Shown piece by piece: positions 56,163-64,000 of a stretch of DNA of 64,000 nucleotides. The notes beneath the pieces are model-generated. The model had not been told where the DNA came from. It saw nothing but the letters and a program-made list of their open reading frames with translations, and ran no database searches. Made by a program: the position numbers and the translations under genes. The stretch is from Bacteroidota bacterium (GTDB taxonomy: Bacteria > Bacteroidota > Bacteroidia > Bacteroidales > FEN-979): positions 1-64,000 of the forward strand of contig JAPLDF010000076.1 in the NCBI GenBank assembly GCA_026391835.1, written 5' to 3'. Numbering within the stretch: position 1 is the stretch's first letter; each line of letters begins with the position of its first letter.

Positions 56163-56324
56163 ATGGCAAAGAAAGTAGTTGCTTCGTTTAAAGCTACCTC
56201 CGGAAAAGATTTTACGAAAGTCATCCGCATGGTAAAGTCCCAGAAATCAGGAGCCTTTGTTTTCAAGGAAACGATTGTTGCCAATGAAATGCTGAAAGAT
56301 TTTTTAGCAAACAAAGAAAACTAA
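56163..56324 (+). CDS. DUF4295-family 53-aa protein (absent from supplied ORF track)
   Basis: Translation MAKKVVASFKATSGKDFTKVIRMVKSQKSGAFVFKETIVANEMLKDFLANKEN*; conserved position between rpmG and ftsY. Confidence 0.9.
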   Translation: MAKKVVASFKATSGKDFTKVIRMVKSQKSGAFVFKETIVANEMLKDFLANKEN

Positions 56325-56344
56325 CACAATATTTTTTCCTGTTG

Positions 56345-56380
56345 AAAAGCTTTTTTCCCCGGAAAAAAGCTTTTTTTATA
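56345..56380 (+). terminator. Terminator-like hairpin between DUF4295 gene and ftsY
   Basis: AAAAGCTTTTTTCC CC GGAAAAAAGCTTTTTTT. Confidence 0.65.
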
Positions 56381-56396
56381 TACTAAAGGTCGTCCT

Positions 56397-57347
56397 ATGG
56401 GATTTTTCAACATATTCTCCCGCGAGAAAAAAGAACGTCTTGACCAGGGGCTGGAAAAAACGAAATCCAACATCTTCACCCGGATATCAAAGGCCATCGT
56501 CGGCAAATCGACAATTGATGATGAAGTTCTTGACAACCTGGAGGAGATCCTTGTTACCTCCGATGTTGGCGTGGAAACAACGTTACGGATCATCGAACGC
56601 ATCCAGAAACGTGCATCAAAAGACAAATACCTTGGAACCGGGGAACTGAACAACCTGCTCAAGGAGGAGATCGTAGCCCTGCTGCAGGAAAACAACATCC
56701 TCGATTTTACCGAATTCTCTGTCCCCGACAACAAAAAACCTTACGTCATCATGGTGGTAGGGGTGAACGGCGTCGGAAAAACAACCACCATCGGTAAACT
56801 GGCCTACCAGTTTAAGAAATCGGGAAAATCTGTCCTGATCGGTGCTGCAGATACCTTCAGGGCGGCTGCGGTTGAGCAGATCACCATATGGGCCGACCGG
56901 GTGGGCGTTCCAATCGTCAACCAGGGCATGGGCGCCGATCCGGCCTCTGTGGCATATGATACGGTTAATTCAGCCATTGCCCGCAACATGGATGTCGTCA
57001 TCATCGATACGGCCGGGCGCCTTCATAATAAAATAAACCTCATGAATGAACTTTCCAAGATCAGGAAGGTAATTCAAAAACTGATCCCCGACGCACCCCA
57101 CGAGGTACTGCTCGTGCTCGATGCATCCACAGGGCAAAACGCCTTCGAACAGGCCAAGCAGTTTACCATGGCAACGGAAGTCAACACACTGGCCCTCACC
57201 AAACTTGACGGAACGGCAAAGGGTGGCGTGGTGATCGGCATCTCCGACCAGTTTAAGATTCCTGTAAAGTATATCGGCGTTGGCGAAGGCATCGAAGACC
57301 TGCAGGTGTTCAACCGCGTGGAATTTGTCGACAGTCTCTTCAATTAA
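56397..57347 (+). CDS. ftsY: Signal recognition particle receptor FtsY
   Basis: 'VMVVGVNGVGKTTTIGKLAYQFKKSGKSVLIGAADTFRAAAVEQ', 'DTAGRLHNKINLMNEL', 'TKLDGTAKGGVVIGI'. Confidence 0.97.
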   Translation: MGFFNIFSREKKERLDQGLEKTKSNIFTRISKAIVGKSTIDDEVLDNLEEILVTSDVGVETTLRIIERIQKRASKDKYLGTGELNNLLKEEIVALLQENNILDFTEFSVPDNKKPYVIMVVGVNGVGKTTTIGKLAYQFKKSGKSVLIGAADTFRAAAVEQITIWADRVGVPIVNQGMGADPASVAYDTVNSAIARNMDVVIIDTAGRLHNKINLMNELSKIRKVIQKLIPDAPHEVLLVLDASTGQNAFEQAKQFTMATEVNTLALTKLDGTAKGGVVIGISDQFKIPVKYIGVGEGIEDLQVFNRVEFVDSLFN

Positions 57348-57358
57348 CCCCGAACTTC

Positions 57359-58669
57359 TTGAAAACAAAATCCGGACCTCACAATATCGGTTTGATATCC
57401 CTGGGATGCGCAAAAAACCTGATCGATGCTGAACTCCTGATGAAACAGCTGGAAGCGAACAAGTTCAACCTTGTTTTCGACCCGGTTGATCATACAAAGA
57501 TCGATACAGCCATCATCAACACCTGCGGGTTTATCAACGATGCAAAGCAGGAGTCCGTCGATACCATCCTTCAGTACGTTCAGGCCAAGCAGCACGGACT
57601 TATTGAACATGTATATGTGATGGGTTGTCTTTCGGAGCGCTACCTGGCGAAAATGAAAGAGGAGATCCCCGAAGTTGATGCCTTTTTTGGCGTAAACGAC
57701 CTCAAAAGAATAGTTACCCACATTGGCGGGATCTACAAAAGCCAGCTGGTGGGTGAACGAAAACTGACCACGCCATCCCATTATGCCTACCTGAAAATTG
57801 CCGAGGGCTGCGACCGGAGTTGTTCTTTTTGTGCAATACCCCTGATCCGCGGCAAGCACATCAGCAGGCCGATGGAGGATATTGTCAGCGAAGCTTCCCG
57901 CCTCGCAGCTGCAGGAATTAAAGAGGTGAATATCATTTCACAGGATACAACTTATTACGGGCTCGATCTTTATAAAAAACGGCTCCTGCCCGAACTGCTT
58001 GATACCCTGGCCAACATACAAGGACTCGAATGGATCCGGCTCCATTACACCTACCCGGATGGATTTCCGCCCGAACTGCTCGAGGTGGTGAGGTCGCACA
58101 ACAATATCTGCAATTACATCGACATCCCTCTCCAGCACATCAGCGAACGTATCCTGAAATCGATGCATCGCGGGATGGATGGCAAAACCACCCGCAAACT
58201 GGTGGATACCATTCGCTATACCATCCCGGGGGTGGCCATAAGGACTACCCTCATTGCAGGCTACCCGGGTGAGACTGAAAAGGAGTTCCGCGAACTCAGG
58301 AGCTTTGTTGAGGAATACAGGTTCGACAGGCTTGGCGTGTTTTCATATTCCCATGAAGAGGACACGGGTGCATTCAATCAAAAGGATTCAGTTCCGCAAA
58401 AACGTAAAACGGAACGGATGGAAGAATTGATGTCCATCCAGGAGGGCATATCACTGTCGCTCAACCAGGCAAAGGTGGGACAAACCATGAAGGTGCTGGT
58501 CGACAGGCTGGAAGGTGATTTTTATGTTGCCCGGTCGGAACACGATTCTCCCGAAGTGGACAATGAAGTACTGATTCAGAAACAAGGTAAGGCCTTGGAC
58601 CCCGGAACCTTCTGCAATGTAAAAATTAACAGGGCCGAAAGTTTTGACTTATTTGCAGAAATGCAATAA
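57359..58669 (+). CDS. rimO: Ribosomal protein S12 methylthiotransferase RimO (probable TTG start)
   Basis: 'ISLGCAKNLIDAELLMKQL', 'AEGCDRSCSFCAIPLIRGKHISRPMEDI', C-term TRAM-like domain. Confidence 0.95.
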   Translation: MKTKSGPHNIGLISLGCAKNLIDAELLMKQLEANKFNLVFDPVDHTKIDTAIINTCGFINDAKQESVDTILQYVQAKQHGLIEHVYVMGCLSERYLAKMKEEIPEVDAFFGVNDLKRIVTHIGGIYKSQLVGERKLTTPSHYAYLKIAEGCDRSCSFCAIPLIRGKHISRPMEDIVSEASRLAAAGIKEVNIISQDTTYYGLDLYKKRLLPELLDTLANIQGLEWIRLHYTYPDGFPPELLEVVRSHNNICNYIDIPLQHISERILKSMHRGMDGKTTRKLVDTIRYTIPGVAIRTTLIAGYPGETEKEFRELRSFVEEYRFDRLGVFSYSHEEDTGAFNQKDSVPQKRKTERMEELMSIQEGISLSLNQAKVGQTMKVLVDRLEGDFYVARSEHDSPEVDNEVLIQKQGKALDPGTFCNVKINRAESFDLFAEMQ

Positions 58670-58674
58670 ATTTG
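58643..58674 (+). promoter_or_regulatory. Bacteroidota-type promoter TTTG-N20-TAAATTTG overlapping the 3' end of rimO
   Basis: TTTG acttatttgcagaaatgcaa TAAATTTG; the -7 starts at the rimO stop codon. Confidence 0.65.
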
Positions 58675-58694
58675 CACTTTAGAAAACTAAAACC

Positions 58695-59483
58695 ATGAAA
58701 AAAAATCTTTCTCTTTTTTTGGCAATGATCTTTGCCATTTCAATGCATGTGAATGCCCAGGATGCAACAAATGACAAGAAGGTTCCTGATACGGTAAACC
58801 GCACCGACGCCAGCGGGAACATGTATGGCTATTGGATTGAAAAGCGGGGAGAATTGACTTTCAAAGGCCAGTTTGCCGCAAACAAGAAAATTAAGGACTG
58901 GGTTGGTTATTACCCGAACAACATGGTCTTCCGTGTTGAATATTACACGAATGGCATTAAGGAAGGCATTGCCCTCCAGTTTGACCGCAAAGGGAAAATC
59001 TCCCTGGTCGAACATTTTAAAAACGGGTTGAATGAAGGCCAGAGCATTTACTACAGCGCGTTCAACGAACAGATTACATCCGAAACAGAGTATGTTGCCG
59101 GCAAGAAAAACGGGCTGTACCGCCAGTTCTATGAAAACTCCAAGATCCAGGAGGAGTCCATGTACAAAGATGACCTGAAAAATGGCCTCTCGCGGTGGAA
59201 TAACAAGAACGGTCAGCGTATCGCCGAGTACAATTACAAGGCAGGTAATTTTGACGGATTGCAGAAGACTTTCTACGAAAACGATTCACTGCAAACAACC
59301 AACTATTATATTGATAATAAACTGGCAGGAGAAAGCAAAGAGTATTACCGCAACGGGAAATTGAAGGTTTCCGGCAAATATGTGAACGGACTCAAAGAAG
59401 GTCCGTGGACCGAATACGATGAACTTGGCAAGGTTGCAACAGTCACCCGGTTCAAGGAAGGGGAGGAAGTCAGGAAAAAGTGA
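58695..59483 (+). CDS. MORN-variant (YwqK-like) repeat protein, secreted
   Basis: Repeats such as 'YYTNGIKEGIALQFDRKGK', 'YRNGKLKVSGKYVNGLKEGPWTEYDELGK'; signal peptide. Confidence 0.85.
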   Translation: MKKNLSLFLAMIFAISMHVNAQDATNDKKVPDTVNRTDASGNMYGYWIEKRGELTFKGQFAANKKIKDWVGYYPNNMVFRVEYYTNGIKEGIALQFDRKGKISLVEHFKNGLNEGQSIYYSAFNEQITSETEYVAGKKNGLYRQFYENSKIQEESMYKDDLKNGLSRWNNKNGQRIAEYNYKAGNFDGLQKTFYENDSLQTTNYYIDNKLAGESKEYYRNGKLKVSGKYVNGLKEGPWTEYDELGKVATVTRFKEGEEVRKK

Positions 59484-59968
59484 AAAAACTCAGGAACCCG
59501 TTTACTGAACTTGAAGGATACAACTGTTTTGGTTGTTCCCCGCACAACCCGCTGGGCCTGCACCTGACCTTCGTTGAAGAGCAGGATGAAATTGTAAGCA
59601 GGTGGGATCCGGATACCAACTTCCAGGGTTATTTCAACATCCTGCATGGAGGTATCCAGGCCACACTGATGGATGAAATTGCAAGCTGGACGGTATATGT
59701 CAAGGTGAAAACGGCCGGTTTCACGTCGAAAGCCGAAATCCGCTATCTCAAAACCGTGGGAATGGACCAGGGCCCGATCACCCTGCGTTCAAGGCTGAAG
59801 CAAATGCGGAGAAACCTGGCTGATATTGAAGTGAAATTGTTGGATAAAAACAATACGCTGTGTGCGGAAGGAATACTCACTTTTTTCACCTTCCCGCTCG
59901 ACAAGTCAAAACAATCAATGTATTATCCGGATCATAAGGAGTTTTACGAAAGCCGGCAGAAGCCGTAG
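59480..59968 (+). CDS. PaaI-family hotdog thioesterase
   Basis: 'GYNCFGCSPHNPLGLHLTF', 'FNILHGGIQATLMDEIASWTVYV'. Confidence 0.88.
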   Translation: MKKLRNPFTELEGYNCFGCSPHNPLGLHLTFVEEQDEIVSRWDPDTNFQGYFNILHGGIQATLMDEIASWTVYVKVKTAGFTSKAEIRYLKTVGMDQGPITLRSRLKQMRRNLADIEVKLLDKNNTLCAEGILTFFTFPLDKSKQSMYYPDHKEFYESRQKP

Positions 59969-59973
59969 TCCTG

Positions 59974-60192
59974 TTATTTCCTGCTATTCCTTATCACGTA
60001 GGCTTTCCTGACCGGCTTGACCTTGTAACTGTATTTGGATCCGTAACTGCTTTTGTTCTTCTTCATTTTTTTAGTCTTGTACGGACCATCCACACGGCAG
60101 GCCGCTGTTCTCGATTTACACGACGAACCGGGAACTGCCAGGCAAAGGATGACCAGGGAAAGACCGATTGAAATTATTCGTTTTATATTCAT
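59974..60192 (-). CDS. Small basic lipoprotein-like protein
   Basis: MNIKRIISIGLSLVILCLAVPGSSCKSR..., Lys/Tyr/Ser-rich C-terminus; start at 60192. Confidence 0.6.
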   Translation of the reverse strand: MNIKRIISIGLSLVILCLAVPGSSCKSRTAACRVDGPYKTKKMKKNKSSYGSKYSYKVKPVRKAYVIRNSRK

Positions 60193-60290
60193 TACACCTT
60201 GAATTGAAGAAGGAACCAACAAAGCAAAAATAATAAATAATCAGTTACCACTGATTTTTTCTATTTTTGTATAGCAAAGTTTGCCTTAAA

Positions 60291-61301
60291 ATGAAGTTGA
60301 TGAGTATATTTTTCCCGCGTACAATTCTATTGATCAGTGGATTATTTGTTTCAACGATTTTATTCGCCCAGTATCCGCCCCCGGCAGGCCAGCCCGGTAC
60401 AACAGCCATGTATAAAGACAGTTCAGCGTTTATCGGCTGGGCCTCAACCTGCACCATCGAACGGGGATATATAAACATTTCGGATACGACAATCTTATAC
60501 AATGGGTCCAATAAATCCACCTATGGCAGCTATCTTTACGGCAGCGGCCCGGCAGATGAACTGGTTATCAGCCTTGGCGACAACGGTTCAGCCCTGCTTG
60601 GGTTTGATAACCCTATCGTAAACCGCACCGGTCCTGATTTTGCCATCTTTGAAAATTCCTTTGGCGATAGCTTCCTCGAACTTGGTTTTGTAGAGGTGAG
60701 TTCCGATGGCCAGCGCTTTGTCAGGTTCCCTTCGATCTCGCTGACTCCCGACACTGTACAGGTCAATACCTTTGATACCATCGATGCTACAAAAATAAAC
60801 AACCTGGCAGGGAAGTACAGGCATTCCTATGGTACACCGTTCGACCTGGACGATATCAGGGATAGTTCGGGAATCGACCTGCATAACATCATCCGGATGC
60901 GGATCGTCGATGCCGTCGGCTGCATCCAGGGGCCTTTTGCTACGCATGATTCACAGGGCCACAAGGTAAACGATCCCTGGCCGACTCCCTTTGATACCGG
61001 AGGCTTTGACCTTGATGCGGTAGGGGTGATCCACAACCAGACTGACGGGATGACCGACGAAGGAAACCTTTCGTCCATCCTGATCTATCCAAACCCGGTT
61101 ACTGATTTCGTTACCTTCGATACGCGCGGGTTTTCGAAAGTTAACCTGGTAATTTCCGATCCCGAAGGCAAAACCCTGGTTGAGTCCGTGGTATCCGGAA
61201 AAGTCAGTATCAATATGTCTGCATTCCTTCCCGGTATCTATTTTGCAGGCTTTACGCTCACCGATGGTACCTCTGTCAAAAAGAAAATCATTAAATATTA
61301 G
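60291..61301 (+). CDS. Cell-surface protein with T9SS C-terminal sorting domain, first gene of the TonB-receptor locus
   Basis: Signal peptide; 'SILIYPNPVTDFVTFDTRG...GIYFAGFTLTDGTSVKKKIIKY'; TATTTTTG box at 60262. Confidence 0.85.
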   Translation: MKLMSIFFPRTILLISGLFVSTILFAQYPPPAGQPGTTAMYKDSSAFIGWASTCTIERGYINISDTTILYNGSNKSTYGSYLYGSGPADELVISLGDNGSALLGFDNPIVNRTGPDFAIFENSFGDSFLELGFVEVSSDGQRFVRFPSISLTPDTVQVNTFDTIDATKINNLAGKYRHSYGTPFDLDDIRDSSGIDLHNIIRMRIVDAVGCIQGPFATHDSQGHKVNDPWPTPFDTGGFDLDAVGVIHNQTDGMTDEGNLSSILIYPNPVTDFVTFDTRGFSKVNLVISDPEGKTLVESVVSGKVSINMSAFLPGIYFAGFTLTDGTSVKKKIIKY

Positions 61302-63234
61302 TCTTCTGAGCAAGTACGCTATTTTTCTGCTGTATTCTTCCGGCCTTCTGTGTTTCCCGCTGTTTACGCATGCCCAAAACCTGAAGGATACACTGAGACT
61401 TCCTGAATTTGAGTTTAAATCCAATTTTATCATTGATAACCAGGGATTTAAACGGGTGAAAATGGATTCCACCCTTTTTATTCCCAACCTTAGTGCCGAC
61501 CTGTCAACCATCCTGTCGGAGCACTCTTCCATTTTTATTAAATCATATGGCAACGGCACACTGGCAACACCCTCGTTTCGGGGAACTTCGGCCCAGCATA
61601 CCCAGGTTGAATGGAACGGGATCAACCTGAACTCGCCAATGCTCGGCCAGATGGACTTTTCGCAGGTTCCGGTTGCCCAGTTCGACGGACTTGAAATACT
61701 CTATGGTGCTGCCGGGATATCAAGGACAAGTGGCGCCTTTGGTGGTGTAATTGACCTTGTTACGATGCCTGACTGGAACAACCGATTTAAGGCATATCTT
61801 GCACAGACCATTGCCAGTTTTGGCAATTATGTCACCAACTTCAATGTTGCTGCGGGGGGACGGTCGTTTCAATCGCATACAAAAGTCAACTATGCATCTG
61901 CCGTTAACAATTTCCCGTATACAAACGATTTTGGTGATGTTGTCAGCCAGCAGAATGCATCCTATACCGCATTCGGGTTGTCGCAGGAACTATTCTGGAA
62001 AGTGAAGGACAGACACCTTTTTTCAGCGAAGATCTGGTACTCCCGCGATGACCGGAACCTGCCCCCGACGACACAGGACGATCCGCAAAAAATTGAAACA
62101 TTAAAAGACAAGGCCCTTCGGGGTGTGGTTGAATATAAGCTGGTCGAATCTAAATGGAACCTCCTGGTGAGGTCAGCCCTGAACGACCAGTATATGAAGT
62201 ATACCAACAACGTGCTGGAACTTGAGTCTGTCCATCAATTTTACTCCTGGATCAACCGCGCCAGGTTTTCTTACAGTGGCGTCAGGAACCTGACCATCAG
62301 GCCGGGTGTTGATTTTGTCTACGACCGGGTAAATTCAGATGAGTACCAGGGAATCAAAACACGCACCACGACAAGCTTGTTCACGGAAATTAACTACAAC
62401 ATTACCCCAAAACTCAAATCATCACTGGTTTTGCGGGATGACCTGATCGATGGAAAATTCAGCCCGTTGATCCCCGCCCTCGGTGTCGAATACCGCCCGG
62501 CGGATAAAATTAATCTTGCCTTCTCAGCCAATCTAGCCAGGAACTACAGGTCCCCCACGTTGAACGAGCTTTATTGGAAAAACAGCGGCAACCCTGACCT
62601 GGCGCCGGAGACGAACTATTCCATTGAGGTTGGCAGTACCTATAATTTCAGGTCCAGGAACAATTTGTTTTACCTGGAAGCAAGCCTTGCCGGGTATTAC
62701 TCCTGGATATATGATATGATTGTATGGACGCCCATTGAGGGGAGCGGACTCTTCATACCTCAGAATGTCAGTGAAATACTTGCGCGTGGCATCGAACTGG
62801 GATTGAACCTCAACGGAACAGTTTGGGGATTTGATGTCGGGATGAAGAACAATTATAACTTTTGCCGGTCAACCTATGAAAAGGCCAGCTCCGGTTTTGA
62901 TAATAAGATTGGAAAGCAACAGCTTTATATCCCTGTAAACACCTTCAATACAACCATATCAATTGAAAGATGGAATTATTATTTTAACTATAATTTTACA
63001 TTTACAGGCGACAGGTTTACCGGGGTCGAAAACAATTCACTGATGCCCGGTTATAACTTGTCAAATATTTTTATTGGAAAGAATATCCATATCAAACATT
63101 TTATTTTATCTTTACAAATTGATATAAATAACCTGTTCAACCTCGACTATCAATCCATAAAAAACCGGCCAATGCCCGGAATCAATGGAGCATTCACGAT
63201 AAAACTGGCATTTTCAGGAACCAACAGGCCGTAG
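61264..63234 (+). CDS. TonB-dependent outer membrane receptor (BtuB-like)
   Basis: Plug-like 'SIFIKSYGNGTLATPSFRGTSAQHTQVEWNGINLNSPMLGQMDFSQVPVAQFDGLEILYGAAG'; TBDR 'NLARNYRSPTLNELYWKNSGNPDLAPETNYSIEVGS'; ATG 61264 preferred over ORF start 61180. Confidence 0.88.
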   Translation: MVPLSKRKSLNISLLSKYAIFLLYSSGLLCFPLFTHAQNLKDTLRLPEFEFKSNFIIDNQGFKRVKMDSTLFIPNLSADLSTILSEHSSIFIKSYGNGTLATPSFRGTSAQHTQVEWNGINLNSPMLGQMDFSQVPVAQFDGLEILYGAAGISRTSGAFGGVIDLVTMPDWNNRFKAYLAQTIASFGNYVTNFNVAAGGRSFQSHTKVNYASAVNNFPYTNDFGDVVSQQNASYTAFGLSQELFWKVKDRHLFSAKIWYSRDDRNLPPTTQDDPQKIETLKDKALRGVVEYKLVESKWNLLVRSALNDQYMKYTNNVLELESVHQFYSWINRARFSYSGVRNLTIRPGVDFVYDRVNSDEYQGIKTRTTTSLFTEINYNITPKLKSSLVLRDDLIDGKFSPLIPALGVEYRPADKINLAFSANLARNYRSPTLNELYWKNSGNPDLAPETNYSIEVGSTYNFRSRNNLFYLEASLAGYYSWIYDMIVWTPIEGSGLFIPQNVSEILARGIELGLNLNGTVWGFDVGMKNNYNFCRSTYEKASSGFDNKIGKQQLYIPVNTFNTTISIERWNYYFNYNFTFTGDRFTGVENNSLMPGYNLSNIFIGKNIHIKHFILSLQIDINNLFNLDYQSIKNRPMPGINGAFTIKLAFSGTNRP

Positions 63235-63257
63235 ATCGTTTAACAAATTACACGAAA

Positions 63258-64000
63258 GTGAAGAAAATTCGATGCTTAATATATAATTTCACGGTTCTCT
63301 GCTCTTTAATAGTTCTGTCCATACTTCCCTCCGCCTGCTCCAAAGACCCGATTCGTGAGAAGATCATAACGCCTCCCGATACCACCAAAGTCGCTACCTA
63401 CGAAAATGGAATTTTTATCGTCAACGAGGGAAATTACAATTGGGGAAATGCCTCGGTAACCTACCTTGACAATAAAGACAATACAGTCATCCAGGATATT
63501 TTCAACAAATCAAATAACCGGAGTCTCGGTGATGTGGCTGAATCAATGACAATTTCCGGAAACCTTGGCTACCTGCTGATCAACAACTCTAACAGGATCG
63601 AAGTGGTTTCACTGAAGGATTTTAAATCGGTGAGCACCATAACGGGACTTCATTCTCCCCGGTACCTCGAAGTAGTTGATTCATCTAAAGCCTATGCTAC
63701 CAACCTGCAAAACTATATTTCGGTCATAAACCTGAAAACCAATACAGTAAGCAGCACAATTCAAACGACAAGCTGGACCGAAAATTTGATCCGGTATGAC
63801 AGGTTTATGCTTGTAACGTCAATCGGCCGGTTCAGTGAGCCAACAGCCGTGCGCAAAGCACAGATTCTTGTCATTGATACCCAAACTGATGCCATTGTCG
63901 ACAGCATTCAATCCGGCAAAGAACCAATAGGCATTGTTATTGACAAAAAACAAAAAGTCTGGGTGCTGTGTTCAGGCGGTTATGATAACTTTGAAGCCCC
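63258..64000 (+). CDS. DUF5074/YncE-like beta-propeller lipoprotein, GTG start, truncated by window end
   Basis: Translation VKKIRCLIYNFTVLCSLIVLSILPSACSKDP...NGIFIVNEGNYNWGNASVTYLDNKDNTVIQDIFNKSNNRSLGDVAESMTISG; repeated blade-like segments. Confidence 0.8.
   Translation, partial: MKKIRCLIYNFTVLCSLIVLSILPSACSKDPIREKIITPPDTTKVATYENGIFIVNEGNYNWGNASVTYLDNKDNTVIQDIFNKSNNRSLGDVAESMTISGNLGYLLINNSNRIEVVSLKDFKSVSTITGLHSPRYLEVVDSSKAYATNLQNYISVINLKTNTVSSTIQTTSWTENLIRYDRFMLVTSIGRFSEPTAVRKAQILVIDTQTDAIVDSIQSGKEPIGIVIDKKQKVWVLCSGGYDNFEA

Noticed and set aside
60193-60290. Cobalamin riboswitch upstream of the TonB-receptor locus
   Set aside because: Gap of ~98 bp is too short and no B12-box-like sequence was seen.

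Overview
Window from a Bacteroidota chromosome. This is supported by T9SS C-terminal sorting domains, TAnnTTTG-type -7 promoter boxes and the rpmG-DUF4295-ftsY-rimO block. It is mostly ordinary chromosomal coding DNA: a TPR-histidine kinase/LuxR two-component locus, a broad set of glycan-active enzymes (GH92, GH2, two GH63-like, GH172, a large six-hairpin-like glycosidase, a GH-like/FGE fusion), galactose metabolism (galK, galM, SSS symporter), peptidases (M64, S9, M23, C1), XerD and a TonB-receptor locus running off the right edge. No rRNA, tRNA, CRISPR or transposase was recognised. The most notable signals are: (1) an islet at ~47.26-50.04 kb with atypical expression signals for Bacteroidota (TTGACA-N17-TATATT promoter, two strong AAGGAGG Shine-Dalgarno sites), encoding a leaderless metzincin-like protein (HELGHCFNLMH) and an orphan 97-aa protein separated by two strong hairpins; (2) a duplicated promoter/operator (GTAGATMTAC, exactly 25 bp from TACATTTG in both copies) in front of two genes next to a LuxR-type response regulator; (3) at least nine intergenic degenerate tandem arrays with 7- or 8-bp units, plus four copies of a GC-rich hairpin element ending in GGGGATGAGGT; (4) a bacterial EXPERA/TMEM97-like membrane protein beside an SDR; (5) a GH-like/FGE-sulfatase fusion. 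All calls are from reading the sequence; no database search was possible.
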